Below the pieces are notes generated by a model. It saw nothing but the letters and a program-made list of their open reading frames with translations. It did no database searches and was not told the DNA's origin. A DNA stretch of 64,000 nt from Rhodobacteraceae bacterium WD3A24 (GTDB lineage: Bacteria > Pseudomonadota > Alphaproteobacteria > Rhodobacterales > Rhodobacteraceae): assembly GCA_002967695.1 (NCBI GenBank), contig PUHN01000010.1:27104-91103 (forward strand). The letters run 5' to 3'. How positions within the stretch are numbered: position 1 is the first letter of the stretch; every line of letters begins with the position of its first letter. The translations under genes and the position numbers were made by a program. Shown piece after piece: positions 24,065 through 34,333 of this stretch.

Positions 24065-24969
24065 GCACGGCAGCCCAATCCCCGACCGAGGCCGCGACGC
24101 CGGCCGCGGCGACGTCGATCTTCCGGCGCAACATGCGCGACTTCGCCGACAACCGGCTGGCGCTGGTCAGCGCGGTCGTCGTGGTGCTGTTCGTCCTGAT
24201 GGCGCTCGCCGCGCCGCTGGTCGCGCCGCACGACCCCAACGCGACCGACCTGTTCCGCCGCCTGCAGCCGCCGGCCTGGATGGAGGGGGGGAGCTGGTCC
24301 TACCCGCTGGGAGCCGACGCGCTGGGCCGCGACATCCTATCGCGCATCATCTACGGCACGCGCATCTCCATCTTCATCGGCGCGGCGGTCATCCTTGTGG
24401 CCACCACCATCGGCATCCTCGCCGGGCTGGCGGCGGGCTACCTGCGCGGCTGGACGGACGTGGCGATCTCGCGCCTGGTCGACATCCTGCTGGGCTTTCC
24501 CTACCTGATCTTCGCGATCGGACTCATGGCGATGATGGGGCCGGGGCTGGTCAACATCATCCTCGCGCTGGCCTACAAGGAATGGGTGATCCCGTGCCGC
24601 GTGGTCCGCGGCGAGACGCTGGTCACGCGCGAGCTCGAATACGTCGAGGCCGCGCGTGCGCTGGGCGCCTCGCGCGGGCACATCATGCTGCGCGAGATCC
24701 TTCCCAACATCCTTTCGCCGGTGATCGTCGTCTCCACCATCCGCATGGCGCATGTCATCATCCTGGAGGCGTCGCTGTCGTTCCTGGGCCTGGGCGTGCA
24801 GCCGCCCACCGCCTCCTGGGGCGCGATGGTCGCCGACGGGCGGGCCTTCATCCTGGAAAGCTGGTGGGTCTCCACCTTCCCCGGCGTCGCGATCCTGCTG
24901 CTGGTTCTGGCGATCAACGTCGCCAGCCAGGGCCTGCGCGACGCCTTCGACCCGAGGTTCAGCGAATGA
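24061..24969 (+). CDS. ABC transporter permease, DppC type
   Basis: A 302-residue partner permease starting at GTG 24061, overlapping the DppB stop (GTGA). An N-terminal OppC-N region (FRRNMRDFADNRLALVSAVVVVLFVLMAL) is followed by AADALGRDILSRII-like GADALGRDILSRIIYG and the EAA loop EAARALGASRGHIMLREILPN. It ends with an ATGA overlap to the first ATPase gene. Confidence 0.92.
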   Translation: MSTAAQSPTEAATPAAATSIFRRNMRDFADNRLALVSAVVVVLFVLMALAAPLVAPHDPNATDLFRRLQPPAWMEGGSWSYPLGADALGRDILSRIIYGTRISIFIGAAVILVATTIGILAGLAAGYLRGWTDVAISRLVDILLGFPYLIFAIGLMAMMGPGLVNIILALAYKEWVIPCRVVRGETLVTRELEYVEAARALGASRGHIMLREILPNILSPVIVVSTIRMAHVIILEASLSFLGLGVQPPTASWGAMVADGRAFILESWWVSTFPGVAILLLVLAINVASQGLRDAFDPRFSE

Positions 24970-25975
24970 CTGACACCGCCGCCAGCCAGCCGCTCCTGTC
25001 CGTCTCGGGGCTGCGCACGGTCTTCGAGACCCGCGCCGGCAGCGTCTTTGCCGTGGACGGGGTCGACGTGAATGTGCGGCGCGGCGAATGCCTCGGCGTG
25101 GTCGGTGAATCCGGCTCGGGCAAGAGCGTGACGTTCTCCTCGGTGATGGGGCTGATCAAGCCGCCGGGGCGCATCGCGGCGGGCGAGATCATCTTTGACG
25201 GGCGCGACCTGCGCGCGCTGTCGCCGGCCGAGATGCGCATGGTGCGCGGCGGCGAGATCGCGATGACCCTGCAGGACGCGCTGACCGCGCTCAACCCGGC
25301 CCTGACGGTCGGCGCCCAGATCGCCGAGATGATCGAGGCGCACGACCCCGGCCTGCCCCGCAGCGAGCCCGCCCGCCGTCGCGCGATCCGCACCCGCGCG
25401 GTGGAGATGCTGGGGCTGGTGGGCATCCCCTCCCCCGACGAGCGGCTGCGGCAATACCCGCACGAGTTTTCCGGCGGCATGCGCCAGCGCATCATGATAG
25501 CCATCGCGCTGGCCTCGCGCCCGCGGCTGCTGATCGCCGACGAGCCCACCACCGCGCTCGACGTCACCATTCAGGCGCAGGTGCTCGAACTGATCACCGA
25601 GCTGCGCACCGAGCTGGGCATGAGCGTCGTGCTGATCACCCATGATCTCGGCGTCGTCGCCGAACACTGCGACCGGGTGATGGTGATGTATGCCGGCCAG
25701 GTCGTCGAGGAAGGCCCCACCGCCGAGGTGATCGCCGATCCGCGCCACCCCTACACGAAGGGCCTGCTGGGCTCGATTCCGCGCATCGAGCTGCGCGGGC
25801 AGAAAATCCAGCCGATTGAGGGGCAGGTTCCCGAGCTGATCGATCTGCCGCCGCAGTGCCGCTTCTACTCGCGCTGCGCGCTCGCGGGGGCCGACTGCCT
25901 CAAACCTATCGAGATGCGCCGGGTCGGCCCCGACCGGCAGGCGCGCTGCATCCGCACCCGCAAGGAGGTCGGCGC

Positions 25976-25979
<4 letters not shown>
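24966..25979 (+). CDS. ABC transporter ATP-binding protein, DppD type
   Basis: A 337-residue ATPase. The Walker A is GESGSGKS, the Q-loop region is MTLQDALTALNP, the signature FSGGMRQRIMIA and the Walker B LLIADEPTTALD. The oligopeptide C-terminal extension has cysteines CRFYSRCALAGADCLKP, as in iron-sulfur-bearing DppD-type subunits. The ATG at 24966 overlaps the DppC stop, and the end overlaps the next gene by 4 bp. Confidence 0.93.
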
Positions 25980-27021
<1,042 letters not shown>

Positions 27022-27025
<4 letters not shown>

Positions 27026-28122
27026 GCGGGCCGAGCGTCACCCCCGCCGACTGGCTCGCGCTCGCCGGCGCGGCGCGCGACCGGGGCCGGCAGCAGGCCG
27101 ATCACGTCAGCCCGACCGCCGCGGCGCAGGTGCGCGCCGCCACGCAGGGCCGGATCGAGCAGGCGCGCGCCGAGGGCCTGCTCGACCCGGCCGCGCGCGA
27201 TTATCTCGCCGCCCAGCACAGCTTCGCGGCCGCGCATGACCCCCACGGACTGGCCGAACTGGAAGGCATTGCCGAGGGCTTCGGCATCGTCGCCGAGACG
27301 CTCTTTGCCCACCAGCACCTCGGGATGCTGCGCGACGTCGCGCGCGGCGCGACGATCGACCGGGACGGGTGCAGCGCCTGGGCCACCGGCGACGGGCCGG
27401 ACGGGCCGCTCGTGGTCAAGAATCGCGACTTCTCCGGCACGCATCAGGGGATTCAGCGGCTGATGTGGCACACCGGCCCCGATATCGCCACGGGCGGGGT
27501 GATGTGTCTGGGCAGCCTCGGCAGCCCCGGCGCCTATTCGAGCGGCATGAACGCCGCCGGGCTCGCCCTGGCCGACACGCAGATCGGCGCGCGGCACCAT
27601 CGCGTGGGCTGGCCGCGCTATTTCCTGATGACACGCCTGCTGGCGCGTTGCGCGACGGTTGCGGAGGCGCTCGACTTCCTCCGCGCGGTTCCCCATGCGG
27701 GGGGCGGAGCGCTCATCCTCGCCGACACGACCGGCGCGACGGCGGCCGTGGAACTGGGCGCCGATCATGTCGAGATCGAAAGCGGAGCGCTGAGCCTGCG
27801 GACCAATCACTTCGTCTCCGCCGCGCTCGCCGCGCAAACCCTCAGCGCGACGGGGCAGATCGACGAAAGCTCCGCCGCCCGGTATGCGTATCTGGCCACG
27901 ACCCTGCCCGAAGCGCGCCGCGACATCGCGGGGGCGGCGCGGCTCATGGCCACCCATGCCGACCCGGATGGCGGCGGCGCGCCGGTCTGCCAGCACGCCC
28001 GCGAGGGGGACGAGACGCACACACTCTCCTCGGTGATCTATTCCATCCGCGAGGCATGCGTGTATTTTCACCCTGGAAATCCCTGCGCGGGGCGGTGGCA
28101 GAACGTTCGGCTGCCGGTCTGA
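27022..28122 (+). CDS. C45-family N-terminal-nucleophile hydrolase/acyltransferase
   Basis: A protein of the acyl-CoA:6-aminopenicillanate acyltransferase family, 366 residues. These proteins self-cleave before a cysteine that becomes the nucleophile, here Cys117 in RDGCSAWATG. The conserved GPLVVKNRDFSGTHQG, then SSGMNAAGLALADT and LRTNHF follow. There is no signal peptide, so action is cytoplasmic, on an amide or N-acyl compound brought in by the transporter whose last gene it overlaps (ATGA). The true substrate is unknown; peptide, lactam or N-acyl amino acid are possibilities. Confidence 0.85.
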
Positions 28123-28152
28123 GTCCGCGCGATGGCGCCGGGGCGAGACATC

Positions 28153-29142
28153 ATGGCGGATTATCAGCGCAAGCTGATCGGCGAGCATTCCAGCATCGAG
28201 GCCTTGCGCAGCCTCGCCGCGCGCGTGGCGCGCAGCCCGGCGCGCACAGTGCTGATCTATGGCGAGACGGGAACGGGCAAGGGCCTTGTCGCGCGGCTCA
28301 TCCACGGCCTGTCCAGGCGCGCCGAGCGCGAATTCGTCGACATCAACTGCGCCGCGATCCCGCCCAACCTGATGGAATCCGAGCTTTTCGGCCATGAGAA
28401 GGGCGCTTTCACCGGCGCGGTCGGGCGCAAGGCCGGGCTGATCGAGGCGGCCAGCGGCGGGACGGTCTTTCTCGACGAAATCCGCGAGATGGACCTGACG
28501 CTTCAGGCCAAGCTGCTCAGCCTGCTCGACACCCACCAGTTCCGCCGCGTCGGCGCGGTCAAGGCCACCGATGTCGATGCGCGCTTCATCGCGGCGACGA
28601 ACAAGGTGCTGCTTTCGGAAGTCTCCTCGGGCAATTTCCGCGAGGATCTCTATTACCGGCTGCAGGTCGTCGCGCTCAACATCCCGCCCCTGCGCGAGCG
28701 CGGCGACGACGTGCTGACGCTGGCGCAGCACTTCATCGAACGCTTCAATGTCGCCTATGGGCGCGAAATCCGCGGCCTTCATCCCGAGGCCGAGGACATT
28801 TTTCGCAAATATCCCTGGCCGGGGAATGTGCGCGAGCTGGAAAACCTGCTCGAACGGATCTTCATCCTCGAAGAGGACGACCGCATCGACCCGCGCCACC
28901 TGCCCGACCGGATTCTGCGCACGGTGCGCGCCGGGGCCTCGGCGGTGCCGCCCGCGCCGGACCCGGCACCGATGGCCCGCGTGGGCTTTCACGAGGCCAC
29001 CGCGACCTTCCAGCGCGCGCTCATCGAGCAGGCGCTGGAGGCCGCCGACGGCAATCTGCAGGCCACCGCCGCGCGGCTCAAGATCAGCCGCCACGCCCTG
29101 CGCCACCAGATGATCAAGCTCGGCCTCTCGCACGAGGGCTGA
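28153..29142 (+). CDS. Sigma-54-dependent activator lacking a sensor domain
   Basis: A 329-residue enhancer-binding protein: an AAA+ domain from almost the first residue, then a Fis-type HTH. The Walker A is GETGTGKG (37-44), the sigma-54-contacting loop GAFTGA (84-89) is intact, and the Walker B is VFLDE. The C-terminal HTH is ATFQRALIEQALEAADGNLQATAARLKISRHALRHQ. No receiver, PAS, GAF or other input domain exists, as in PspF. It must be controlled by another protein, by level, or be constitutive. ATG 28153 has GGGGCGAG before it; ATG 28132 is an alternative. It lies 30 bp after the C45 gene, probably in the operon it activates. Confidence 0.92.
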   Translation: MADYQRKLIGEHSSIEALRSLAARVARSPARTVLIYGETGTGKGLVARLIHGLSRRAEREFVDINCAAIPPNLMESELFGHEKGAFTGAVGRKAGLIEAASGGTVFLDEIREMDLTLQAKLLSLLDTHQFRRVGAVKATDVDARFIAATNKVLLSEVSSGNFREDLYYRLQVVALNIPPLRERGDDVLTLAQHFIERFNVAYGREIRGLHPEAEDIFRKYPWPGNVRELENLLERIFILEEDDRIDPRHLPDRILRTVRAGASAVPPAPDPAPMARVGFHEATATFQRALIEQALEAADGNLQATAARLKISRHALRHQMIKLGLSHEG

Positions 29143-29267
29143 CCGCCGCGCCGCCCGGCCCGCGTGAAAACCCCGCCCCCGCGCGCGGGAAATGCGCGCA
29201 ATGAGGTGCCGCCCCCGTCCATTCTCCGGTTTTCGGCGCATTATCAATCAACTGTGGCCAGCGCGAT

Positions 29268-29286
29268 GTTGGCACGCCGCTTGCAT
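29268..29286 (+). promoter_or_regulatory. Sigma-54 (-24/-12) promoter of the AtuA-family gene
   Basis: GTTGGCACGCCGCTTGCAT contains TGGCACG-N4-TTGCAT, a perfect consensus, with GG (29271-29272) and GC (29283-29284) 10 bp apart. It lies 34 bp before the ATG at 29320. GCGTGAAAA stands about 100 bp upstream (29162-29170), and the palindrome TGCGCGCA lies between. Confidence 0.88.
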
Positions 29287-29319
29287 ATAAGGGGCAGACC
29301 CACATTACACGAGGCATTC

Positions 29320-30678
29320 ATGTCGTCCGTCAAGATCATCTGCCCCAACGGGCATCTCGGTTTCGCGCCGCTCAAGCCCGAAAGCTTTCACCTTGGCGTT
29401 GCCGAGGCGCCCGATTTCATCGCGGCGGATTCTGGCAGCGACGATATCGGCCCGGTGCCGCTGGGCAGCGACACCAGCGCCAGCCCCAAGGCCTGGCAGG
29501 TCGGCGACCTCGAAGAGATGCTGCTGGCCGCGTGCAAGGCCGGCGTGCCGATGATGATCGGATCGGCCGGTGACACCGGCACCAACAGCCGCGTCGACAT
29601 GTATGTTCAGATCATCCGCGAACTAGCCGAAAAGCACGGGCTGGCCCCCTTCAAGCTGGGCTGGTTCTACTCCGAGGTCGACCCCGAACTGGTGCGCGAA
29701 AGCATCCGCGGCGGACGGCCCGTGACGGGGCTGGACGAGCGCGGCGACCTGACCGAGGAAGAACTCGACCGCACCGACCGCATCGTGGCGATGGCCGGCG
29801 TCCATCCCTACCGCGCGCTGCTGCAGCAGGGATGCGACGTCATCATCGGCGGGCGCTCCTCCGACAGCGCGATCTTCGCCGCCGCCGCGCTGGAGCGCGG
29901 CCTTCCCGAGGCGCAGTCCTACTACCTGGGCAAGGTGCTGGAATGCGCGTCGTTCTGCGCCGAGCCCTATGGCGCGAAGGAGACCGTGCTGGGCGAGGCG
30001 ACGGCCGAGCATGTCGATGTCACCGCCATGCATCCGGGCCAGCGCTGCACCGTCGCCTCGGTCGCGGGACACGCCATGTACGAACGTGCCAATCCCTTCT
30101 ACGAGACGGTCGCCGGCGGGCGGCTCGACATGACCAACTGCAGCTACGACCAGATTGCCGAGAAGACCACGCGTGTGACCGGCATGGTCTTCGACCCGGC
30201 CGCGGAATTCCGCGTCAAGCTGGAGGGGTCGGGTAAGGTCGGCGAGCGCTTCATCGGCATGGCCGGCATCCGCGACCCCTACACAATCGCCCATGTCGAC
30301 GAGGTCATCGAATGGGCCCGCACCCAGACGCGCGAACGCTTCGGTGACAGCGGCTGGGAGCTGCACTACAGCGTCTTCGGCCGCGACGGCGTGATGGGCG
30401 AGATGGAGCCGCTGCGCGACAAGCCGGGCCACGAGCTCTGCGTCGTCGTCCAGGGCATCGCGCCGACCGCCGAGATGGCCGAGGAGGTCGCCATGACCGG
30501 CACGCGCCAGATGTTCTACGCCCGCCTGCCCGACGTGAAGGGCACCGCCGGGGGCGTGTCGTTCGTTCTCGACGAGGTCGTGCAGGCCAGCGCCGCCTAT
30601 ACCTGGACGCTCAACCACACCATGGCGGTGGACGACCCGATGGCCCTGTTTCCCACCCATACCGCGCAGATCGGCTGA
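29320..30678 (+). CDS. AtuA-family protein (DUF1446)
   Basis: A 452-residue cytoplasmic protein of the acyclic-terpene-utilisation AtuA family. These proteins occur in acid and CoA-thioester catabolic clusters, but the biochemical reaction of most members is unknown. Typical features are GSAGDTGTNSRVDMYVQIIREL, the DVIIGGRSSDSAIFAAAAL segment and HPGQRCTVASVAGHAMYERANP. The start at 29320 is set by the sigma-54-type promoter directly upstream and by ACGAGG. It is followed after 11 bp by a DUF4387 gene; this pair is a recurring association that suggests a two-subunit enzyme. Confidence 0.88.
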   Translation: MSSVKIICPNGHLGFAPLKPESFHLGVAEAPDFIAADSGSDDIGPVPLGSDTSASPKAWQVGDLEEMLLAACKAGVPMMIGSAGDTGTNSRVDMYVQIIRELAEKHGLAPFKLGWFYSEVDPELVRESIRGGRPVTGLDERGDLTEEELDRTDRIVAMAGVHPYRALLQQGCDVIIGGRSSDSAIFAAAALERGLPEAQSYYLGKVLECASFCAEPYGAKETVLGEATAEHVDVTAMHPGQRCTVASVAGHAMYERANPFYETVAGGRLDMTNCSYDQIAEKTTRVTGMVFDPAAEFRVKLEGSGKVGERFIGMAGIRDPYTIAHVDEVIEWARTQTRERFGDSGWELHYSVFGRDGVMGEMEPLRDKPGHELCVVVQGIAPTAEMAEEVAMTGTRQMFYARLPDVKGTAGGVSFVLDEVVQASAAYTWTLNHTMAVDDPMALFPTHTAQIG

Positions 30679-30689
30679 GGAGCGCCCAA

Positions 30690-31019
30690 ATGAACACCCC
30701 CCGCAAGCTGGCCGACCTGGCCAAGACGATCCGTTCCAAGAACGCGGGCACCGACAAGATCACCTTCGACATCATCTTCCGCGAACGCGACACCTACGAG
30801 ATGGTCAGGCGCTCGGGCGCGCTCACGCGCGAGACGGTGGCCGACGTGCTGGGCATCGATCCGGCCCGGGTGACCGATTTCGTGGAATACGACCCGGCCT
30901 ATGCAATCAAGTTCACCATCCTGCGCGAGCGCCCCTCGGGGAGCGCCGGCGACGGCGACATATTCGGCGCCCAGCAATACGCGCCCTTTCTCGATCTGGA
31001 AGTCGACATCACGGCCTGA
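30690..31019 (+). CDS. DUF4387 protein, partner of the AtuA-family protein
   Basis: A 109-residue protein with the family opening MNTPRKLADLAKTIRSKNAGTDKITFDIIF and the end FGAQQYAPFLDLEVDI. DUF4387 proteins are found next to or fused to DUF1446 proteins, so this is probably a small subunit. Gap to the previous gene is 11 bp, with GAGG before the ATG. Function otherwise unknown. Confidence 0.85.
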   Translation: MNTPRKLADLAKTIRSKNAGTDKITFDIIFRERDTYEMVRRSGALTRETVADVLGIDPARVTDFVEYDPAYAIKFTILRERPSGSAGDGDIFGAQQYAPFLDLEVDITA

Positions 31020-31110
31020 TCGGCGCGCCGCCGCGTGCCGGCATCTTGCGGGCGCGCGGCCGAGCCCCTAACGTCGCCCCGGCCGGAGCGGAACGGGGGT
31101 GCGGGCACGG

Positions 31111-31797
31111 ATGACGAGCGACAGGAACGACCCCGCACACAAGCGCCGCGGGGTGCTGGGCGGGCTGAGGGCGAATTTCCTGACCGGTCTGGTGGTGATC
31201 GCGCCGATCACGCTGACGCTGTGGCTGATCTGGACGGCGGTCGGCTGGATCGACAGCGTGATGCTGCCCTTCGTCCCCGCGCGATACAGGCCCTCGGAAT
31301 ATCTGGGCGTCGACATTCCCGGCCTCGGCGTCATCCTTTTTCTGGTGCTGACGATACTGGCGGGCTGGCTGGCCAAGGGGCTGATCGGGCGCACATTCCT
31401 GGGCTGGGGCGAGAGCATCGTCTCGCGCATGCCGGTCGTCCGGTCGATCTACAACGGCGTCAAGCAGATCGCCGAGACGGTCTTTGCGCAGTCCGAGTCC
31501 AGTTTCGACCGCGCCTGCCTGGTAGAATATCCGCGCAAGGGGATCTGGGCGATCGCATTCATCTCGTCCACCACCCGCGGCGAACTGGACGCGAAAATTC
31601 CCCATGACGGGCGCATCGTCAGCGTGTTCCTTCCAACCACGCCCAACCCGACCTCGGGCTTTCTGCTGTTCGTGCCGGCCGAAGACGTGATGGTCCTCGA
31701 CATGAGCGTGGAGGACGCCGCCAAGCTCGTCATCTCGGCGGGGCTGGTCTATCCCGACGGCAAGGCCCCACCCGCGCCGGAGGCGCCCCCGGGCTGA
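31111..31797 (+). CDS. DUF502 family membrane protein
   Basis: A 228-residue inner-membrane protein with two N-terminal helices (FLTGLVVIAPITLTLWLIWTAVGW and LGVILFLVLTILAGWLA) and a soluble C-terminal domain. The signature RMPVVRSIYNGVKQIAETVF is diagnostic for DUF502. Function is not established. The start at 31111 (MTSDRNDPAHKRRG) is preferred to a GTG four codons earlier. Its last 49 bp overlap the 3' end of the convergent LysR gene, a tail-to-tail arrangement. Confidence 0.85.
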   Translation: MTSDRNDPAHKRRGVLGGLRANFLTGLVVIAPITLTLWLIWTAVGWIDSVMLPFVPARYRPSEYLGVDIPGLGVILFLVLTILAGWLAKGLIGRTFLGWGESIVSRMPVVRSIYNGVKQIAETVFAQSESSFDRACLVEYPRKGIWAIAFISSTTRGELDAKIPHDGRIVSVFLPTTPNPTSGFLLFVPAEDVMVLDMSVEDAAKLVISAGLVYPDGKAPPAPEAPPG

Positions 31798-32732
31798 CCG
31801 CTGCCGGCCCCCGCTTCCGCTTCCTCGCGCAGCCAGTCGGCGAAGGCCAGAACGCGCGGATCGGGCCGGATACCGGCGCGGTGGACGACATGGATGCCCT
31901 GGGCGAGTTCGGCGGTCGCAGGATGCAACCGCACGAGCCGCCCGGCGGCCTCGTCCACCGCCGTCATGCGGATATCGGCCAGGCAGACACCGTTGCCCGA
32001 CAGCGCAGTGTCGAAGACGAACGCCCTGCTCTCGAGCGTCATCAGGTCCAGCCTGCCCGGCTCCGGCGCGGCGGCGTCGCCCGCGGCAGCGAACCAGGCG
32101 GCCCAGTCGGCCTCCCAGCCCGCCGCCGCCACGAGCCGCAACCCCTTCAGCGCCTCGAGCGAGAGGGGCAGCTCCCGTCCGGCGACGTATTGCGGCGCGG
32201 CCACCGGGCCGACCACGTCGCGGTGGACGGGCAATGCCACGAGCCCCTGCCAGTCGCCGCACCCATATCGCACCGCCGCGTCAAAGCCGCCCGCCGCCAG
32301 ATCGACCAGATCGAAGGACAGCGCCGGCTCGACCGTTAGCCCGGGATGGCGCGCGCGGAATCGGTCGAGACGGGGCAGCAGCCAGCGATTGCCGTAAAAG
32401 GGCGCGACCGAGATGCGCAGCCGCCCCGTCATCGCCGCGTCACGCAAGCGGTCGGCCTCCGCGCCGACCTTGGCGAACGCCTCCGACAGCGCGGCCGCCA
32501 GCGGCGCGGCGCGGTCGGTCAGCCGGACCTCGCGCACGCCGCGGCGAAACAGCGGCTGACCGAGATCCTCCTCCAGTGCGCGGATCTGGTGGCTGACCGC
32601 CGACTGCGTGACGCAGAGTTCCGCCGCCGCGTCCTTGAAACTCAGATGCCGGGCCGCAGCCTCGAACGCACGCAACTGGTTCAGCGAAGGAATGCGCCGG
32701 CCCATGCCGCCCCATGAGTTCACTTCATCCAT
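31749..32732 (-). CDS. LysR-family regulator, GcvA-like
   Basis: A transcription regulator of 327 residues. The N-terminal winged HTH is LNQLRAFEAAARHLSFKDAAAELCVTQSAVSHQIRALEEDLGQPLFRR. The effector domain includes RLRISVAPFYGNRWLLPRLDRFRARHPGLTV, as in GcvA-type members. ATG 32705 (MGRRIPSLNQ) with GGGGCGG before it is an equally good start. It is divergent from the small-ORF/methyltransferase pair, with 96 bp between, the usual layout for a LysR protein and its target. The proline/glycine-rich C-terminal tail overlaps the DUF502 gene. Confidence 0.88.
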   Translation of the reverse strand: MDEVNSWGGMGRRIPSLNQLRAFEAAARHLSFKDAAAELCVTQSAVSHQIRALEEDLGQPLFRRGVREVRLTDRAAPLAAALSEAFAKVGAEADRLRDAAMTGRLRISVAPFYGNRWLLPRLDRFRARHPGLTVEPALSFDLVDLAAGGFDAAVRYGCGDWQGLVALPVHRDVVGPVAAPQYVAGRELPLSLEALKGLRLVAAAGWEADWAAWFAAAGDAAAPEPGRLDLMTLESRAFVFDTALSGNGVCLADIRMTAVDEAAGRLVRLHPATAELAQGIHVVHRAGIRPDPRVLAFADWLREEAEAGAGSGQPGGASGAGGALPSG

Positions 32733-32828
32733 GCTGCAAGAAAAGCTCGTTTGCCGTCAATACCGGCGACGCACTAGGTTGGAACCGTTCCCGGGCGCCC
32801 GGACACGTATCAGCCCGAGGAGGAAACC

Positions 32829-33065
32829 ATGACCGTGACACCCGGACACCCCGCCGCGGCGGAGATCGCCCGCCTGCGCGCAGCCTACCCGGCTTTCCGC
32901 CGGCTCCATGATCCGGCCGGCACACCGCCCACGCCGCCGCGGCGACAAAGACGCCCCGTCGCGTCGCCGACGGCGTTGCCGTTCCTGGTGCGCGCGGCCG
33001 TCCGGTGCGCCCTGCGCGCCCGCCCGCAACCGGCGCCGCGCCCGCGCATGGAGGCCCCGGCATGA
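32829..33065 (+). CDS. Small arginine- and proline-rich ORF coupled to the methyltransferase
   Basis: A 78-residue frame with a strong AGGAGG site 5 bp before its ATG. Its stop overlaps the methyltransferase start (ATGA), so it may be a translated leader that couples expression. The first 27 residues (HPAAAEIARLRAAYPAFRRLHD) look like a normal helix; the rest is low-complexity and rich in R, P and A. No family is recognised. It may be a real small protein or only a translational leader. Confidence 0.45.
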   Translation: MTVTPGHPAAAEIARLRAAYPAFRRLHDPAGTPPTPPRRQRRPVASPTALPFLVRAAVRCALRARPQPAPRPRMEAPA

Positions 33066-33838
33066 TCGAGCACGCCCTCTACTACACCGACGCGCTGATC
33101 GAGAACCTTCAGCTGCGCTGGGGGTCGGGGTTTCTCTCGCCCGGCGGTGCGGACGAGCTGGCCCGGATGCTGGGCGATATCGACCTGCGCGGGGCGCATG
33201 TGCTCGATCTCGGCTGCGGGATCGGCGGCTACGACGCGCTCCTGGCCGAAGCTCACGGCGCCGCCCATGTCGTCGGCGTCGATATCGACGCCGCCTCGCT
33301 GGAGCGGGCCAGGGCGATGGCACATGACCGCGGCCTGACGAGCAACCTGACCTTCCTGCACGTCGCGCCCGGCCCGCTGCCCTTTGCCGACGGGCAGTTC
33401 GATGCCGTGATCAGCAAGGATTCCCTGGTCGATCTGCCCGACAAGCCTGCGGCGCTGGCCGAGCTCTTTCGCGTGGCCCGCCCCGGCGCCGCGCTGGCGG
33501 TCAGCGACTGGTTCCGCGCGGAGGCCCCATACACCCCGGAAATGCGTGCCTGGGCGACCGAGGGGGGCGAGACCTACGACATGGCCACGCTTGCAGGCAC
33601 GGCGCGCGAGCTCGCCACCGCCGGGTTCACCGACATCGAAACGGAGGACCGCAATGTCTGGTTCCGGAGCTATGCGCGGGACGAGTATGAGCGGCTGAAG
33701 GGCCCGCTCTATCAGACTTATGTCGCGCGGTTCGGAGAAGCGCAGGCCGCAAGGTCGGTGGAAAACGCCCGTATCCGCGCATTGCTGGCCGCCCAAGGCC
33801 AGCTTCGGCCGGGGCATCTGCGCGCCCGCCGCCCATGA
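33062..33838 (+). CDS. SAM-dependent methyltransferase, phosphoethanolamine-methyltransferase-like
   Basis: A 258-residue cytoplasmic methyltransferase. SAM motif I is VLDLGCGIGGYDALLA, then VVGVDIDAASLERARA, and motif III is RVARPGAALAVSDWF. The stretch LRWGSGFLSPGGADELARML before motif I and PFADGQFDAVISKDSLVDLPDKPAALAEL are reminiscent of the phosphoethanolamine/sarcosine N-methyltransferase group, but the substrate cannot be fixed. It starts at ATG 33062, overlapping the small ORF, and is divergent from the GcvA-like regulator. Confidence 0.85.
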   Translation: MIEHALYYTDALIENLQLRWGSGFLSPGGADELARMLGDIDLRGAHVLDLGCGIGGYDALLAEAHGAAHVVGVDIDAASLERARAMAHDRGLTSNLTFLHVAPGPLPFADGQFDAVISKDSLVDLPDKPAALAELFRVARPGAALAVSDWFRAEAPYTPEMRAWATEGGETYDMATLAGTARELATAGFTDIETEDRNVWFRSYARDEYERLKGPLYQTYVARFGEAQAARSVENARIRALLAAQGQLRPGHLRARRP

Positions 33839-33903
33839 CGGCGGGCAAGCCATCTTGACGAGCATCTTACGCGGCGTAAGAATGAGCCGGCCAACAGGGG
33901 GAC

Positions 33904-34131
33904 ATGACAATGAAAACTGCCAGAACCGCAGCGCTCGCCGCCTGCCTCGCCCTTTCGAACATCGCGCCGGCCCTCGCCGATTCCGCGGCACCGCCGGAGG
34001 CGAGCCTCTCCGCCGAGATGATCACCCAGGATACGGCGGCGAGCAATCAGGAATGGGTCATCCCGACGGTGATGCTGCTTATCATCATCGCCATCCTGAG
34101 CAATTCCGGCGGAGGGGCGCACCCCTACTGA
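33904..34131 (+). CDS. Small exported or membrane-anchored protein
   Basis: A 75-residue protein. Residues 1-25 form a cleavable signal peptide ending ALADS. A single hydrophobic helix near the C-terminus (EWVIPTVMLLIIIAILS) is followed by a glycine-rich end. Small proteins with the same build occur widely in Rhodobacteraceae, without known function. AGGGGGAC lies before the ATG. It stands alone between the methyltransferase and GNAT genes. Confidence 0.65.
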   Translation: MTMKTARTAALAACLALSNIAPALADSAAPPEASLSAEMITQDTAASNQEWVIPTVMLLIIIAILSNSGGGAHPY

Positions 34132-34333
34132 CCGCGCCGCCGCGCAGGCTGACGGCTGTGCGCCCGCCCGCGTTCACGGCACGGGGGCAAGCCGCTTGAC
34201 ATCGCCACCCTGCACCCGCTGATTGGCCATAATACTGCTCCAATCGGCACGCATTCGTCACTGCCGACGCGCCCGGGCGAATGGGCCGGCGGGCCGCGCC
34301 GCTCGGTCAGACTACGCAAAGCGAGGGTCATGG

